From: Corynebacterium meitnerae
Lineage (GTDB): Bacteria; Actinomycetota; Actinomycetes; Mycobacteriales; Mycobacteriaceae
Assembly (NCBI RefSeq): GCF_027570075.1
Contig: NZ_JAKMUS010000001.1
Coordinates: forward strand, 248,001-312,000
Reading direction: 5' to 3'
Length of the DNA: 64,000 nucleotides
Shown here: positions 28,032 through 38,600 of the stretch, piece by piece
How positions within the stretch are numbered: position 1 is the stretch's first letter
Layout: each line of letters begins with the position of its first letter
Notes under the pieces: generated by a model
The model's database searches: none
Told to the model about the DNA's origin: nothing
The model's input: only the letters and a program-made list of their open reading frames with translations
Translations under genes and position numbers: made by a program

Positions 28032-30701
28032 CTAGATCCGGCCGAGCTCCTCGCGCACAGCGTTGAATCCGGCATCGATGCCAGCTGCATCGGAACCAGA
28101 ACCCTGGGCCAGGTCAGGCTTGCCGCCGCCCTTGCCGCCGATGTAGCCACCGAAGAGGCCAACGTAGGCACCGGACTTGATGCCCTTATCGACGGCCGCC
28201 GGGGTCGCTGCCACAACAAACGGAACCTTGCCGCCGTTGTCGGAGGCCAGCACGATGACCGCCGCGGTTTCACCGAAGCGACCACGCAGGTCCTGCGCCA
28301 TGGTGCGCAGATCCCCACCGGCCACATCGTCCGGCAGCTTGACGCCCAGGAACTTCACGTCGCCGATGGTCTCAGCGTTGTTCAGCAGTTCACCGGTCTG
28401 GTTGGCCAGCTGCTGCTTGTGCAGGTTCTCAATTTCCTTCTCCGCGGCGCGCAGGCGTTCCGTCAGCGCAGCGATGCGCTCCGGCAGCTGATCAGACGGG
28501 GTCTTCATCTCCCCTGCCAGCGCGTTAGCAATGGCGGCTTCCTTGGAGAAGTAGGAGAAGGAATCCATGCCCGAGTACGCCTCAATACGGCGCGCGCCGG
28601 AACCAACGGAAGACTCACCCAACACGGCCACCGGGCCGATCTGGGAGGAGTGCTCCACGTGGGTACCACCGCACAGCTCAATGGAGAACGGGCCGCCGAT
28701 CTCCACAACGCGGACCTCATCGCCGTAGTTCTCACCGAACAGCGCCATCGCACCCATCTCCTTGGCCTTCGCCAGGGAGGTCTCAAACGTATTCACGGCA
28801 AAGTCCGCATCCACGGCCTGGTTGGCAATGAGGGAGATCTCCTCCAACTGCGCCGGGGTGAGCTGCTCTGTGTAGTTGAAGTCAAAGCGCAGGTAGCCCG
28901 GCTTGTTCATGGAACCAGCCTGAACAGCGGTGGGGCCCAGCACCTGGCGCAGAGCAGCATGGATCAGGTGAGTTGCGGTGTGTGCCTGGCGTGCGCCGTG
29001 GCGCCACTTCGGATCCACCTCGGTGCGCACAACCTGGCCCACGTCAAGGCCGCCGGTTTCCACCGTTGCCTTGTGGACCCACAGCTTCTTGTTGCCCACC
29101 TTCTGCACATCGTGCACATTCAGCACGGTGTCGCCGATGACAATGCGGCCGCGGTCAGCCATCTGTCCGCCGCCCTCGGCGTACATCGGGGTGACATCCA
29201 GGATGACCTCAACCTCATCGCCCTGGGCAGCCTCACCGACCTTCTCGCCACCACGCACAAGGCCAAGGACCTTGGACTCATGGGTCAGCTCATCAAAGCC
29301 AACGAACTCGGTTGGGTGGGCATCGACCCACTCGCGGTACAGGGATTCGTCGATATTGCCGGTCTTCTTGGCCTTGCTGTCAGCCTTCGCGCGGTTGCGT
29401 TGCTCTTCCATCGCGGCATGGAATGCATCCATGTCCACATCCAGACCAGCCTCAGCCGCCATTTCCAGGGTGAGGTCGATGGGGAAACCGTACGTATCGT
29501 GCAGTTCGAATGCCTGCTCACCGGACAGAACAGCAGCACCGGATTCCTTCACGTGTGCGGCAGCTTCGTCAAAGCGGTGGGTGCCGGATTCCAGCGTCCT
29601 CAAAAACGCCTTCTCCTCCGCCACAGCGACGCGCAGGATGCGCTCACGGTTGTCAGCGATCTCCGGGAAGGACGGGGTCATCGTGTCCATGATGGTGTTC
29701 ATGAACGACTCAATGGTGTGGCTCTGCGCACCCAGCAGGCGTGCAGAACGAATAATGCGGCGCAGCAGACGGCGCAGGATGTAGCCACGGCCCTCATTGG
29801 ACGGGGTGACACCGTCCAAGATGATCATCATCGCGGTACGAGAGTGGTCAGCGATAACGCGGAAGCGAACGTCCGATTCCTGGCTCGCACCGTACTTCGT
29901 ACCGGTGAGCTTCTCTGCCGTAGCGATCACCGGGGCGAGCAGGTCCGTCTCATAAACGTTGTCCACGCCCTGCAGGAGGCAAGCGAGGCGCTCAATGCCC
30001 AGACCTGTATCGATGTTCTTGTTCGGCAGCTCGCCGAGAATCTCAAAGCCACCCTTCTTATCGCCCTCACCGCGGATGGACTCCATGAACACGAGGTTCC
30101 AGATCTCCATGTAGCGGTTGTCATCGGCGATCGGGCCGCCCTCTTTACCGTGTTCAGGGCCACGGTCGTAGTAGATCTCGGAGCACGGACCACACGGACC
30201 AGGCACGCCCATGGACCAGAAGTTGTCCTCCATGCCCATGCGCTGAATGCGCTCAGCCGGCACGCCGACCTTCTTCTCCCAGATCTCCGCTGCCTCATCG
30301 TCCTCGGTGAACACGGTCACCCACAGACGCTCGGGGTCGAGCGCGAAGCCACCCTTATCCAGGGGCTTGGTCAGCAGGTCCCATGCCAAGGTGATGGCAC
30401 CTTCCTTGAAGTACTGGCCAAAGGAGAAGTTACCTGCCATCTGGAAGAAGGTGTTGTGGCGGGTGGTAATACCAACTTCTTCAATATCCAGGGTGCGCAC
30501 GCACTTCTGAATCGAGGTTGCGGTTCCGCTTTCAAAAGGCGGATTCTGCTGGCCCAGGAAGTAAGGCTTGAAGGGCACCATGCCGGCGTTGACAAACAGT
30601 AGCGTTGGGTCGTCCAAAATCAGCGATGCGCTGGGCACGGGCACGTGGCCCGCATCGACGAAGTGCTGTGTGAACCGGTCGCGGATCTCATGAGTTTGCA
30701 C
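28032..30701 (-). CDS. alaS: Alanyl-tRNA synthetase
   Basis: The 889-residue class II enzyme charges tRNA-Ala and edits mischarged Ser/Gly. The start [18 protein letters not shown] and motif [24 protein letters not shown] are in the aminoacylation core. The editing site has [16 protein letters not shown] and [13 protein letters not shown], and the C-Ala domain ends the protein with [15 protein letters not shown]. The length is normal. It sits between rarA and ruvX, 100 and 171 bases away. Confidence 0.98.
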   Translation of the reverse strand: MQTHEIRDRFTQHFVDAGHVPVPSASLILDDPTLLFVNAGMVPFKPYFLGQQNPPFESGTATSIQKCVRTLDIEEVGITTRHNTFFQMAGNFSFGQYFKEGAITLAWDLLTKPLDKGGFALDPERLWVTVFTEDDEAAEIWEKKVGVPAERIQRMGMEDNFWSMGVPGPCGPCSEIYYDRGPEHGKEGGPIADDNRYMEIWNLVFMESIRGEGDKKGGFEILGELPNKNIDTGLGIERLACLLQGVDNVYETDLLAPVIATAEKLTGTKYGASQESDVRFRVIADHSRTAMMIILDGVTPSNEGRGYILRRLLRRIIRSARLLGAQSHTIESFMNTIMDTMTPSFPEIADNRERILRVAVAEEKAFLRTLESGTHRFDEAAAHVKESGAAVLSGEQAFELHDTYGFPIDLTLEMAAEAGLDVDMDAFHAAMEEQRNRAKADSKAKKTGNIDESLYREWVDAHPTEFVGFDELTHESKVLGLVRGGEKVGEAAQGDEVEVILDVTPMYAEGGGQMADRGRIVIGDTVLNVHDVQKVGNKKLWVHKATVETGGLDVGQVVRTEVDPKWRHGARQAHTATHLIHAALRQVLGPTAVQAGSMNKPGYLRFDFNYTEQLTPAQLEEISLIANQAVDADFAVNTFETSLAKAKEMGAMALFGENYGDEVRVVEIGGPFSIELCGGTHVEHSSQIGPVAVLGESSVGSGARRIEAYSGMDSFSYFSKEAAIANALAGEMKTPSDQLPERIAALTERLRAAEKEIENLHKQQLANQTGELLNNAETIGDVKFLGVKLPDDVAGGDLRTMAQDLRGRFGETAAVIVLASDNGGKVPFVVAATPAAVDKGIKSGAYVGLFGGYIGGKGGGKPDLAQGSGSDAAGIDAGFNAVREELGRI

Positions 30702-30801
30702 GAAAGAATCCTTACAAGATGCAATGAACGTTGAAACGTTGGTCAGGGCAAAACTTAACGGGCATCACCTTACCCGCTTGAAGCAAAATGCTTATGCGCG
30801 G

Positions 30802-32163
30802 CTACTGGCTTGGCCCTTCCCCGCGCACCATTTGGCGCAGGCGTTCGGCGTATTCACTGATGCGTTTTTCCGCGCCATGGTTGGTTGGGACGTAGTAGCG
30901 GGCATCATCCAACCCCTCCGGAATATAGCGTTGCTGCACTACACCGCGGGGATTGTCGTGGGGGTACACATAACCGACGGCGTTGCCCACGGCTTTGGCT
31001 CCCTCATAATGCCCGTCGCGCAGATGCGGCGGAACAGTCCCGGCATGGCCCTTGCGAATGTCAGCGAGTGCCGCATCAATCGCGGCGTACACGGAATTGG
31101 ACTTCGGCGCAGTAGCAAGGTGGATAGTCGCCTGCGCCAGAGGCAGGCGTCCTTCCGGCATGCCGATGAACTGCACGGCATTAGCCGCGGCCGTGGCAAC
31201 CTGCAGTGCGGTGGGATCCGCCATGCCAATGTCCTCGGAAGCATGGATCACCAGACGTCGCGCGATGAATCGCGGGTCCTCCCCTGCCTCAATCATGCGG
31301 GCCAAGTAATGCAGCGCCGCATCAACATCAGATCCGCGGATGGATTTGATGAAGGCGGAGATCACGTCATAGTGCTGGTCCCCGTCGCGGTCATAGCGCA
31401 CCACAGCACGGTCAACGCTGCGCTCAATCACCTCGGTGGTGATTCTGCCGTTCTCCGCCCCCTCAGCGGCTGCTTCCAAGTACGTCAGCGCCCGCCGGGC
31501 ATCGCCGCCGGCGAGGAGGACGAGTTGGTCCCGGGCGTCGTCGTCAAGCTCAATTGCCCCCTTCAGCCCGCGCTCATCCGCAACGGCACGCTCAAGCACG
31601 GTGGCAATATCCGCGTCAGAAAGCGATTCCAAGCGCAGGAGCAGCGAGCGTGAGAGCAATGGGGCAACCACGCTAAACGACGGATTCTCCGTCGTCGCGG
31701 CAACCAACAGAACCGTTCGGTTCTCCACCGCGGCAAGGAGAGCGTCCTGCTGCGTTTTGGAAAAGCGGTGCACCTCATCGATGAACAGGACCGTGTGCTG
31801 GCCACGCACGAGATCGCGGCGGGCCGCGTCAAGTACCTCGCGGACCTGCTTGACGCCGGAGGACAGCGCGGACAGGCCAACAAAGTTCTGGCCCATCGCC
31901 TGTGCAATGAGCGAAGCGATCGTGGTCTTGCCCGTGCCCGGCGGACCATAGAGAATCACCGACGCGTCGCCCGAACCCTCCACGAGTCGACGCAATGGAC
32001 GGCCAGGTCCGAGCAAATGCTGTTGACCGACGAGCTCATCCAAGTTGCGCGGGCGCATACGCGCGGCCAGCGGAGCTGAGGCGCCGGCTTCGAAGAACGC
32101 AACGCCGCGTGGTGCGGTTGATGCTGAATCCGCCGAGTCCGAAAACAACCCGCCTTGTGTCAC
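30802..32163 (-). CDS. rarA: Replication-associated recombination protein A (RarA/MgsA)
   Basis: A 453-residue AAA+ ATPase acting at stalled replication forks. Walker [10 protein letters not shown] near residue 75, Walker [13 protein letters not shown], sensor [14 protein letters not shown] and the arginine region [13 protein letters not shown] are present. The C-terminal tetramerisation part includes [28 protein letters not shown] sequence and [21 protein letters not shown]. The start overlaps the upstream phosphotransferase-like gene by four bases. Confidence 0.95.
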   Translation of the reverse strand: MTQGGLFSDSADSASTAPRGVAFFEAGASAPLAARMRPRNLDELVGQQHLLGPGRPLRRLVEGSGDASVILYGPPGTGKTTIASLIAQAMGQNFVGLSALSSGVKQVREVLDAARRDLVRGQHTVLFIDEVHRFSKTQQDALLAAVENRTVLLVAATTENPSFSVVAPLLSRSLLLRLESLSDADIATVLERAVADERGLKGAIELDDDARDQLVLLAGGDARRALTYLEAAAEGAENGRITTEVIERSVDRAVVRYDRDGDQHYDVISAFIKSIRGSDVDAALHYLARMIEAGEDPRFIARRLVIHASEDIGMADPTALQVATAAANAVQFIGMPEGRLPLAQATIHLATAPKSNSVYAAIDAALADIRKGHAGTVPPHLRDGHYEGAKAVGNAVGYVYPHDNPRGVVQQRYIPEGLDDARYYVPTNHGAEKRISEYAERLRQMVRGEGPSQ

Positions 32164-33416
32164 GCCAATCGCTCCGTAACGGACGCAGCGAAGGAAGAAA
32201 TCTGCGCGTAAGCCGGTTCCGTGCCGGTCGCCGCGTAGCGTGCCAGCGCGTCAAAGGTTCCGGCTACATCCCGGCGGATGGCGATCTCTTCCGGGGTGAA
32301 ATCCTGGCGCGCAGACGAGCGCAGAATCTGTGCCCCACGTTCGACGTCCTCCTCACGAATCTGCGGGTCAAACAGGTCTGCATCATCGCCCATCTGCGCG
32401 TCCGCATCCACGGTCCACCCGCCCTTGCCGTAGCGAGTACCAGACAACGTGTCATCACCATCGGCGTACAAGATGGACACGCTGAAAAATGCCCACCCGA
32501 TGAGGGAGGCGGTAATACGTGCTTGCAACGTGTCGGGGTTATTCACCGACGGCCATGCGCCGCCAACCTCAGCTGACCATGCCTCGACGAAGACCTTCAC
32601 TTCCTCGTCGCTCAGCGGACTCGCGGTGATGTACTGCGGGAATCCCGCGATCACACCGGCGACATCAAACATGACATCGCGGAAGCCCGCCCACTCATAG
32701 TCGAGGAACTGCGTGCGATCAGCGAAAAGAATGTTGTCCGGCGACAGATCGAAAGGCGTGAAAGCCCGCGACCCGCCATGCAGCATGCGCACCTGCACCG
32801 TATCGGCAATCGCTTCCACGTCTTTCGGCACATCAATGCCGGCACGACGCACGATCTCCAGGCCTTCAAGAATGCGGTTTTCCAGCAGTGCTTCACGCAT
32901 GAGCTGGACTTCACGCGCACCCTCGACGTTCTTCACCATGCGCGCGAGCAGGATGTTGAAGCTGGTCTCCGCACCCGCGGTCGCCGCATGCATTTTGCCT
33001 AACGACGTTCCCAGGTTTCGCAACAACCGCACCCGCTGTTCCTCATCCGAGGTTTCCAACAGCGTGGCCAACGTGTCGCCATTGCCGGAATCAGACAAAA
33101 TGATCGCCCGTTTGTCGAGGTCATAGCCCAACATCACCGGGCCTGGGCGCACGTCCTCACTGAGCGATGTTGTGAACTGGTAGGCCACAACCTCACGCAC
33201 AAAAGCAGCATCATCGATCGGATCGCCGGTGCGCGGTGAGTACTTCACTACCACCGAGCGATACGTAAAGAGCGGATTGTTGGTCACGCGCAAACGCAGC
33301 ACAGTCGTGTTGCCGGTGCCGGAGAGTTCCTCCGGATCCGTCAACTCCTGCTGCCCGCCGTAGCGATGGTTCAGCATCCCTTCGGCCAGCTCAATAATCT
33401 GTTCGTGATTCAACAT
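32160..33416 (-). CDS. Aminoglycoside phosphotransferase-fold protein of unknown substrate
   Basis: The 418-residue protein has a kinase-like APH fold. RSVVVKYSP supplies the ATP-binding lysine and [12 protein letters not shown] the paired glutamate. [13 protein letters not shown] occupies the catalytic-loop position, although the usual histidine before the aspartate region is phenylalanine. [19 protein letters not shown] supplies the metal-binding aspartate. About 130 further helical residues follow. It lies between aspS and rarA and is translationally coupled to rarA. Such enzymes phosphorylate small molecules, sugars or proteins; this substrate is unknown. Confidence 0.75.
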   Translation of the reverse strand: MLNHEQIIELAEGMLNHRYGGQQELTDPEELSGTGNTTVLRLRVTNNPLFTYRSVVVKYSPRTGDPIDDAAFVREVVAYQFTTSLSEDVRPGPVMLGYDLDKRAIILSDSGNGDTLATLLETSDEEQRVRLLRNLGTSLGKMHAATAGAETSFNILLARMVKNVEGAREVQLMREALLENRILEGLEIVRRAGIDVPKDVEAIADTVQVRMLHGGSRAFTPFDLSPDNILFADRTQFLDYEWAGFRDVMFDVAGVIAGFPQYITASPLSDEEVKVFVEAWSAEVGGAWPSVNNPDTLQARITASLIGWAFFSVSILYADGDDTLSGTRYGKGGWTVDADAQMGDDADLFDPQIREEDVERGAQILRSSARQDFTPEEIAIRRDVAGTFDALARYAATGTEPAYAQISSFAASVTERLA

Positions 33417-33462
33417 GGTTTTCTACCGCCTACCAGCATGATGCTGCTACGCGCTGTGAGGA

Positions 33463-35271
33463 CTAGTTTGCCTTCTCAGCCTTCTGAGCCTCCGGCTTGA
33501 AGTCGACGCCAGTTTCCTTGCGCTGTGCAGCCGGAATCGGTGCCGGGGCATCCGTCAACGGATCAACGCCGCCACCAGACTTCGGGAAGGCAATGACGTC
33601 GCGGATGGAGTCAAAGCCGCCGAGCAGGGACACGATGCGGTCCCAGCCGAAAGCAAGGCCACCGTGTGGCGGTGCGCCGAAGGAGAATGCGTCAAGCAGG
33701 AAGCCGAACTTCTCCTGAGCCTCTTCCTCGGTGATGCCCATGACATCAAACACGCGCTTCTGCACGTCCTGGTTGTGGATACGGATGGAGCCGCCACCGA
33801 TCTCATTGCCGTTGCAGACAATGTCGTAGGCGTACGCCAGTGCCTCGCCCGGCTCCTTGTCAAAGGTGTCCAGGTACTCCGGCTTCGGGGAGGTGAATGC
33901 GTGGTGCACAGCGGTCCACTGGGAGTGGCCCAGAGCAACATCACCGGAAGCGGTTGCGTCAGCTGCCGGCTCAAACATCGGCGCATCGACGACCCAGGTG
34001 AATGCCCAGTCGCCTTCCTTGATCAGGCCGAGCTTGTTAGCAATCTCACCACGGGCCGCACCCAGCAGTGCGCGGGAAGCCTTCGTCTCGCCAGCGGCGA
34101 AGAAGATGCAGTCACCGGGCTTCGCACCAACGTGCGCAGCAATGCCCGCCTTCTCCTCATCCGTGATGTTCTTGGCCACCGGGCCGGCGAGCTCGCCGTC
34201 TTCCTGCACGAGGATGTATGCCAGGCCCTTGGCACCACGCTGCTTCGCCCACTCCTGCCATGCATCGAGCTGACGACGCGGCTGGGAAGCACCGCCTTCC
34301 ATCACAACGGCACCAACGTACTCGTTCTGGAAGACGCGGAAGGTCGTGTCCTTGAAGAACTCGGTGCAGTCCACCAGCTCAATATCGAAGCGCAGGTCCG
34401 GCTTATCAGAGCCGTACTTCTCCATCGCTTCCTTGTAGGTCATGCGCGGGATCGGCGTAGTGATCTCGTAACCGATGAGCTTCCACAGCTCCACCAGAAT
34501 CTCTTCGGCGAGCTCAATAATGTCGTCCTGGTCGACGAAGCTGGCCTCAATATCCAGCTGAGTGAACTCCGGCTGACGGTCCGCACGGAAGTCCTCATCG
34601 CGGTAGCAGCGAGCGATCTGGAAGTAACGCTCCATGCCTGCCACCATGAGCAGCTGCTTGAACAGCTGCGGGGACTGCGGCAGCGCGTACCAGGAACCCG
34701 GGCGCAGACGCGCCGGTACCAGGAAGTCACGTGCACCCTCCGGGGTAGAACGCGTCAACGTCGGCGTTTCAATCTCCACGAACTCATGCTTAGCCAGCAC
34801 ATCGCGCGCTGCCTTGTTCGCAGCGGAACGCAGACGCAGTGCGTTCGCCTGACGCTCACGGCGCAGGTCCAGGTAGCGGTAACGCAGACGCGTCTCCTCG
34901 CTCACCTCGTTGTTGGAGAAGTCCTCCACCTGGAACGGCAGCGGTGCCGCGGTAGACAGAACCTCAAGCTCGGTCGCGTTGACCTCAATCTCACCGGAAG
35001 CGAGGTTCGGGTTCGCGGAACCTTCCGGACGCGGCTCAACCACGCCGGTGACCTTCACGCAGAACTCACTGCGCAAATCGTGCGCAGCTTCTGCAACGTC
35101 GGATTCACGGAAGACCACCTGGGCGTAACCCGAACGGTCACGCAGGTCGATGAAGATCACACCGCCGTGGTCGCGGCGGCGGCCAACCCAGCCAGTGAGA
35201 GTAACGGTTTGGCCATCCATTTCTTTGCGGAGATCCCCCGCGAGGTGAGTGCGCAGCACGGTGCAGTCCAC
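33463..35271 (-). CDS. aspS: Aspartyl-tRNA synthetase
   Basis: A class IIb synthetase of about 602 residues. It has an N-terminal OB fold ([26 protein letters not shown]), motif 2 [20 protein letters not shown], a bacterial GAD insertion and motif 3 AFGWDRIV. The C-terminal tail is rich in Lys/Glu/Ala. GTG 35271 leaves only two bases after GGAAGG. GTG 35259, starting [12 protein letters not shown], matches family N-termini better and may be the true start. Many actinobacterial forms also charge tRNA-Asn; no gatCAB is in the window. Confidence 0.96.
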   Translation of the reverse strand: MDCTVLRTHLAGDLRKEMDGQTVTLTGWVGRRRDHGGVIFIDLRDRSGYAQVVFRESDVAEAAHDLRSEFCVKVTGVVEPRPEGSANPNLASGEIEVNATELEVLSTAAPLPFQVEDFSNNEVSEETRLRYRYLDLRRERQANALRLRSAANKAARDVLAKHEFVEIETPTLTRSTPEGARDFLVPARLRPGSWYALPQSPQLFKQLLMVAGMERYFQIARCYRDEDFRADRQPEFTQLDIEASFVDQDDIIELAEEILVELWKLIGYEITTPIPRMTYKEAMEKYGSDKPDLRFDIELVDCTEFFKDTTFRVFQNEYVGAVVMEGGASQPRRQLDAWQEWAKQRGAKGLAYILVQEDGELAGPVAKNITDEEKAGIAAHVGAKPGDCIFFAAGETKASRALLGAARGEIANKLGLIKEGDWAFTWVVDAPMFEPAADATASGDVALGHSQWTAVHHAFTSPKPEYLDTFDKEPGEALAYAYDIVCNGNEIGGGSIRIHNQDVQKRVFDVMGITEEEAQEKFGFLLDAFSFGAPPHGGLAFGWDRIVSLLGGFDSIRDVIAFPKSGGGVDPLTDAPAPIPAAQRKETGVDFKPEAQKAEKAN

Positions 35272-35400
35272 GTCCTTCCACGTGTCGCCTAATAATCTTT
35301 AACTCACGCGATTCTACCGAATGGCAATCTGAGCATCAGACCACCTCCACCTTCACAGCTGTTCCCACGGAAGCCCCTGAACATATGGCATGATTTGGCC

Positions 35401-36294
35401 ATGACTTTCAAAAGCGGTGTCCGTCCATCCGGCAAAGGCGTAAGCACCTCTGGCGGCTCTCGTCGCGGTGGTGGCATGCCCGTCATGATCGGCGGCGGTG
35501 GCGTGGGCACCTTGCTCCTCATCGGCCTGTTCGTTCTTCTTGGCGGTGACATCGGCAGTCTTGGCGGCGGGACATCGCAGCAGAACCAGAGCCAGAACGC
35601 ACCGGAAGGTTTCGACCTTGCTCAGTGCAATGTCGAAGGGGCTGTCAATGAGATCGCGGAGTGCCGTGCGGCAGCTACTGCTGATTCTTTGAATGCTCTG
35701 TGGCCAAGTGTCCTGGCTGAGCAGGCGGGTCTGGACTACTCCATGCCGAACCTGCGGATGTTCCAGGGCAATGTTCAAACCGGTTGTGGTTTTGCTTCTT
35801 CTGATACGGGCCCGTTCTACTGCCCGCGGGACAAGACGGTGTACGTGGATGTGACGTTCTACGATCAGCTCGAGCGCCTCGGCGGTAGTGACGGCTCCTT
35901 GTCCCAGATGTACGTGGTTGCCCACGAATGGGGCCACCACATCCAGAACCTCGAGGGCACGCTCGGTTTGAGTGATTACAACAACCCGGGTGAGGATTCT
36001 GCTGCAGTGGCCATTGAGCTCCAGGCTGACTGCTACGCCGGTGTGTGGGCGTCTCGTGCAGACAAGGGCGCGGATGCGATGCTCGAGCCGATCACGAAGG
36101 AGCAGGTCATGCAGGCTGTTCAGACCGCCCGCGCGATTGGTGATGACCATATTCAGGAACGTTCCGGCCGCGAGGTCAACCCTGATGCGTGGACCCACGG
36201 TTCGTCTGAGCAGCGTCAGCAGTCGTTCCTCGCCGGCTACACCAGCGGCCAGATGAAGGCTTGCGACACCTTGAACCGCGGTGTGTATAACTAA
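35401..36294 (+). CDS. ypfJ: Neutral zinc metallopeptidase (YpfJ family), membrane-anchored
   Basis: The protein has 297 residues. A Gly/Ser/Arg-rich N-terminus is followed by one transmembrane segment at about 30-50 and an extracytoplasmic peptidase domain. Zinc site VVAHEWGHHIQN is clear, with a downstream ELQADCYAGVWA glutamate. Cysteines in QTGCGFA and PFYCPRDK may form a disulfide. ATG 35401 is favoured over TTG 35395. The gene diverges from aspS and overlaps the next gene by one base (TAATG). Substrates of this family are not known. Confidence 0.88.
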   Translation: MTFKSGVRPSGKGVSTSGGSRRGGGMPVMIGGGGVGTLLLIGLFVLLGGDIGSLGGGTSQQNQSQNAPEGFDLAQCNVEGAVNEIAECRAAATADSLNALWPSVLAEQAGLDYSMPNLRMFQGNVQTGCGFASSDTGPFYCPRDKTVYVDVTFYDQLERLGGSDGSLSQMYVVAHEWGHHIQNLEGTLGLSDYNNPGEDSAAVAIELQADCYAGVWASRADKGADAMLEPITKEQVMQAVQTARAIGDDHIQERSGREVNPDAWTHGSSEQRQQSFLAGYTSGQMKACDTLNRGVYN

Positions 36295-37016
36295 TGAGTG
36301 AGCCGTACACCAACCGAGCTGTCCCCTTCCTCGCGGCATTCAATGACATCGAGGCGTTTCTGCGTAATGCACTTGATGCGAAGAAAACGGACAGCTTCAA
36401 CTGGATGGTGTCCAAAGCTGAACGCAACCACGTTCTCACCCCAGCGCAAGCGAATGACTTGAAAGAATTCGCCGGCCTGCGCAACGCGATCAGCCATGGC
36501 GAGTATCAGAACTACCGCCCCATCGCGGAACCACTGCCGGAGACTGTTGAGGAAATTGAGCACATCCGGGACCAGCTCCTCCACCCGCCTGTAGCGATGG
36601 ATGTGATTGGTCACCAGAAGGTGATCACCTTTGGTCCCGATGATGATGTGAATGTGGCTTTGCGGGCTATCCGGGATACGGGGATTTCCCAGTTCCCTAT
36701 TTACGAAGGCAAGCAGTTCGTGGGAATGTTAACCACCAACACCATTGCGCGTTGGCTGGCCAGTGAGATCAACGACGATGACACTCTCAACCACAAAGAC
36801 ATCCGGCATGTTCTCACGTTCAATGAACGTAAAGACCAAGCGGTGTTTCTCCCCCGCGAGGCGTCTGCCACTGAAGTGATCGCCGCACTGACATCCCCCG
36901 CGGTACATCACACGCTGCCACGACTGGTCATCATCACGGAACACGGCCACAACAATCAGCAGCCGTTGTGCGTGATCACTCCGTCGAATCTGCCCGCGCT
37001 TTTCGACGCGTTGTAG
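36294..37016 (+). CDS. HEPN-like domain fused to a CBS pair
   Basis: The protein has 240 residues. The N-terminal 90 are helical and contain LRNAISHG with the R-x4-H signature of HEPN domains (Arg63, His68), preceded by a helix with NDIEAFLRNAL. The C-terminal 140 form two CBS motifs, starting VAMDVIGHQKVITFGPDDDV and GISQFPIYEGKQFVGMLTTNTIARWL. CBS pairs bind adenosine nucleotides; HEPN domains are often RNases. The gene is coupled to ypfJ by a one-base overlap. The HEPN reading is from motif and helical pattern only. Confidence 0.7.
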   Translation: MSEPYTNRAVPFLAAFNDIEAFLRNALDAKKTDSFNWMVSKAERNHVLTPAQANDLKEFAGLRNAISHGEYQNYRPIAEPLPETVEEIEHIRDQLLHPPVAMDVIGHQKVITFGPDDDVNVALRAIRDTGISQFPIYEGKQFVGMLTTNTIARWLASEINDDDTLNHKDIRHVLTFNERKDQAVFLPREASATEVIAALTSPAVHHTLPRLVIITEHGHNNQQPLCVITPSNLPALFDAL

Positions 37017-37019
37017 GGG

Positions 37020-37670
37020 CTACTCCCCCAACTCCTGCCCTAACGGCAACGCCAGGATCAGACGGATCAGATAGATCGCGACAGCCGGGAGAACGAAGAA
37101 CACAAGCGGGATAGACACCGCCACGGGCAGTTTCACCACAGCGATGACCGCTGCGACGAGAACTGCCACTGCAGCCACCGTGTACCCCAAGTATCGGAAC
37201 GTGCACTGCACTGCCGTAGCACTGATCCGGGTCATGGTCCGTCCCGCGTTGTCCTCTTTAGGCTCGCCCTGATGGAGCGACGCCAACGCGAAGAACCACA
37301 CGCTGATACCCGCGATGATGAACGCACCAGCGAGCGCCAACCCTTGAATGATGGTCAGCGCAACACCACTGACTCCAGCCTGAAAGACGACGAACTGTTG
37401 GTAGACCAAAAGCAGGCAGGCAGCAACGAGGCCGAGCCAATACAGCGTGGATGCCTTCCACTCCACGGTCAGTTGGCGGATGAAGGCCAGCCCATAGCGG
37501 GAGCCTTTGCCTTGCACCATGTCGCCGATGACAACGTTGGCAGAACGAAGCGCCGCCCCGCCTGTGACAACAGGCAGGGACGTGACCACCAGCAACATGT
37601 TCACGATGACGATGTCGGCGAACAGGTTGAAGGCGGCCATGAACTTCGAGTCCGGGTGAAAGGCCTGCAT
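37020..37670 (-). CDS. YesL / DUF624 family membrane protein
   Basis: A membrane protein of 216 residues with about five helices. The start AFNLFADIVIVNMLLVVTSLPVVTGGAALRS is characteristic of the YesL (DUF624) family, which is often found next to MsmEFG-type sugar ABC transporters. It is the last gene of the operon, 15 bases after the second permease. Its role in transport is unknown; it may help assembly or regulation. It converges with the HEPN-CBS gene, with only three bases between the stops. Confidence 0.8.
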   Translation of the reverse strand: MQAFHPDSKFMAAFNLFADIVIVNMLLVVTSLPVVTGGAALRSANVVIGDMVQGKGSRYGLAFIRQLTVEWKASTLYWLGLVAACLLLVYQQFVVFQAGVSGVALTIIQGLALAGAFIIAGISVWFFALASLHQGEPKEDNAGRTMTRISATAVQCTFRYLGYTVAAVAVLVAAVIAVVKLPVAVSIPLVFFVLPAVAIYLIRLILALPLGQELGE

Positions 37671-37685
37671 TGTTAAACCGTCGGC

Positions 37686-38597
37686 CTAGCCCTTCACAGC
37701 GCCGGCAGCGACACCTTCGATGATGTGCTTCTGCGCAGAGACGTAGAAGATGATGATTGGCGTGATAGCCAGCACCAGCATGGCCATCATCGCACCCAAG
37801 TCACGGTCACCCTGGGAGCCGATGAACTGCTGAATGACCACCGGGATGGTGCGGTACGGCGTGGACAAACCAATAACCAGGTACGGCAGCAGGTAGTCAT
37901 TCCAGATCCACATGGCGTTCAGGATGGCCACGGTGATCGCCGTGGGCTTGAGCATCGGCATAACCACGCGGAAGAAGGTGGACAGGGGTGTGCAGCCGTC
38001 AATAACCGCTGCTTCCTCGATCTCCAGCGGGATGGATTTGATGAAGCCGGAGAACATGAACACAGACAAACCTGCGCCGAAGCCCAAGTACAGAACAACC
38101 ATGCCCAGCGGGTTAGCCAAACCCAGGCGGTCCGCAATGACCACCGTGGGGAACATAACCATCTGGAACGGAATGACCATGGAGAACACGAAGGTGTAGT
38201 ACAGGGCGCTCGTCCACCACGTCTTCACACGGGTGATGTAGTACGCGGTCATGGCGGAGAAGAACACGATGACAACAACCGAGCTGATCGTGATCACAAA
38301 CGACCACACGATGGCCCAGCCAAAGCCTTCGCCTTGGACACCAGTGATGTAGTTGGTCAACCCAGCCCACAGCTCACCCACCGGCAAGGCAAACGGATTC
38401 GTCGAAATGGCGAAGCGATCCTTGAAGGAGTTGAGCAGGATGAAGAAGATTGGGCCCAAGAACACGACGGTGAGGAAGATCAGCACCGCATAAATCAGAC
38501 CCTTCGCGCCACTCGGCACGGTGGATGCATCGCCGGAAGCAGCCTTGGTGCGCTTCGCAGGTTTCGCATTGTTGGGAGTAGAAATACTGGTTGTCAT
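37686..38597 (-). CDS. Carbohydrate ABC transporter permease (MalG-like)
   Basis: A 303-residue permease with six transmembrane helices after a 30-residue N-terminal tail. The ATPase-contact EAA loop is EIEEAAVIDGCTPLSTFFRVVMPMLKP. The family patterns NSFKDRFAIS and NAMWIWNDYLLPYLVI are also present. It follows the other permease by three bases and would pair with it as a heterodimer served by the ATPase at 42228-43346. Confidence 0.92.
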   Translation of the reverse strand: MTTSISTPNNAKPAKRTKAASGDASTVPSGAKGLIYAVLIFLTVVFLGPIFFILLNSFKDRFAISTNPFALPVGELWAGLTNYITGVQGEGFGWAIVWSFVITISSVVVIVFFSAMTAYYITRVKTWWTSALYYTFVFSMVIPFQMVMFPTVVIADRLGLANPLGMVVLYLGFGAGLSVFMFSGFIKSIPLEIEEAAVIDGCTPLSTFFRVVMPMLKPTAITVAILNAMWIWNDYLLPYLVIGLSTPYRTIPVVIQQFIGSQGDRDLGAMMAMLVLAITPIIIFYVSAQKHIIEGVAAGAVKG

Positions 38598-38600
38598 GAT

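Noticed and set aside
28419..30602. Open frame of 727 codons on the plus strand opposite alaS
   Set aside because: Antisense shadow of alaS with a His/Arg/Val-rich composition and no domain.
33664..35292. Open frame of 542 codons opposite aspS
   Set aside because: Antisense shadow of aspS; the same applies to the long plus-strand frames opposite pepQ (20093-21232), aroC (23476-24690) and secD (57805-59595).
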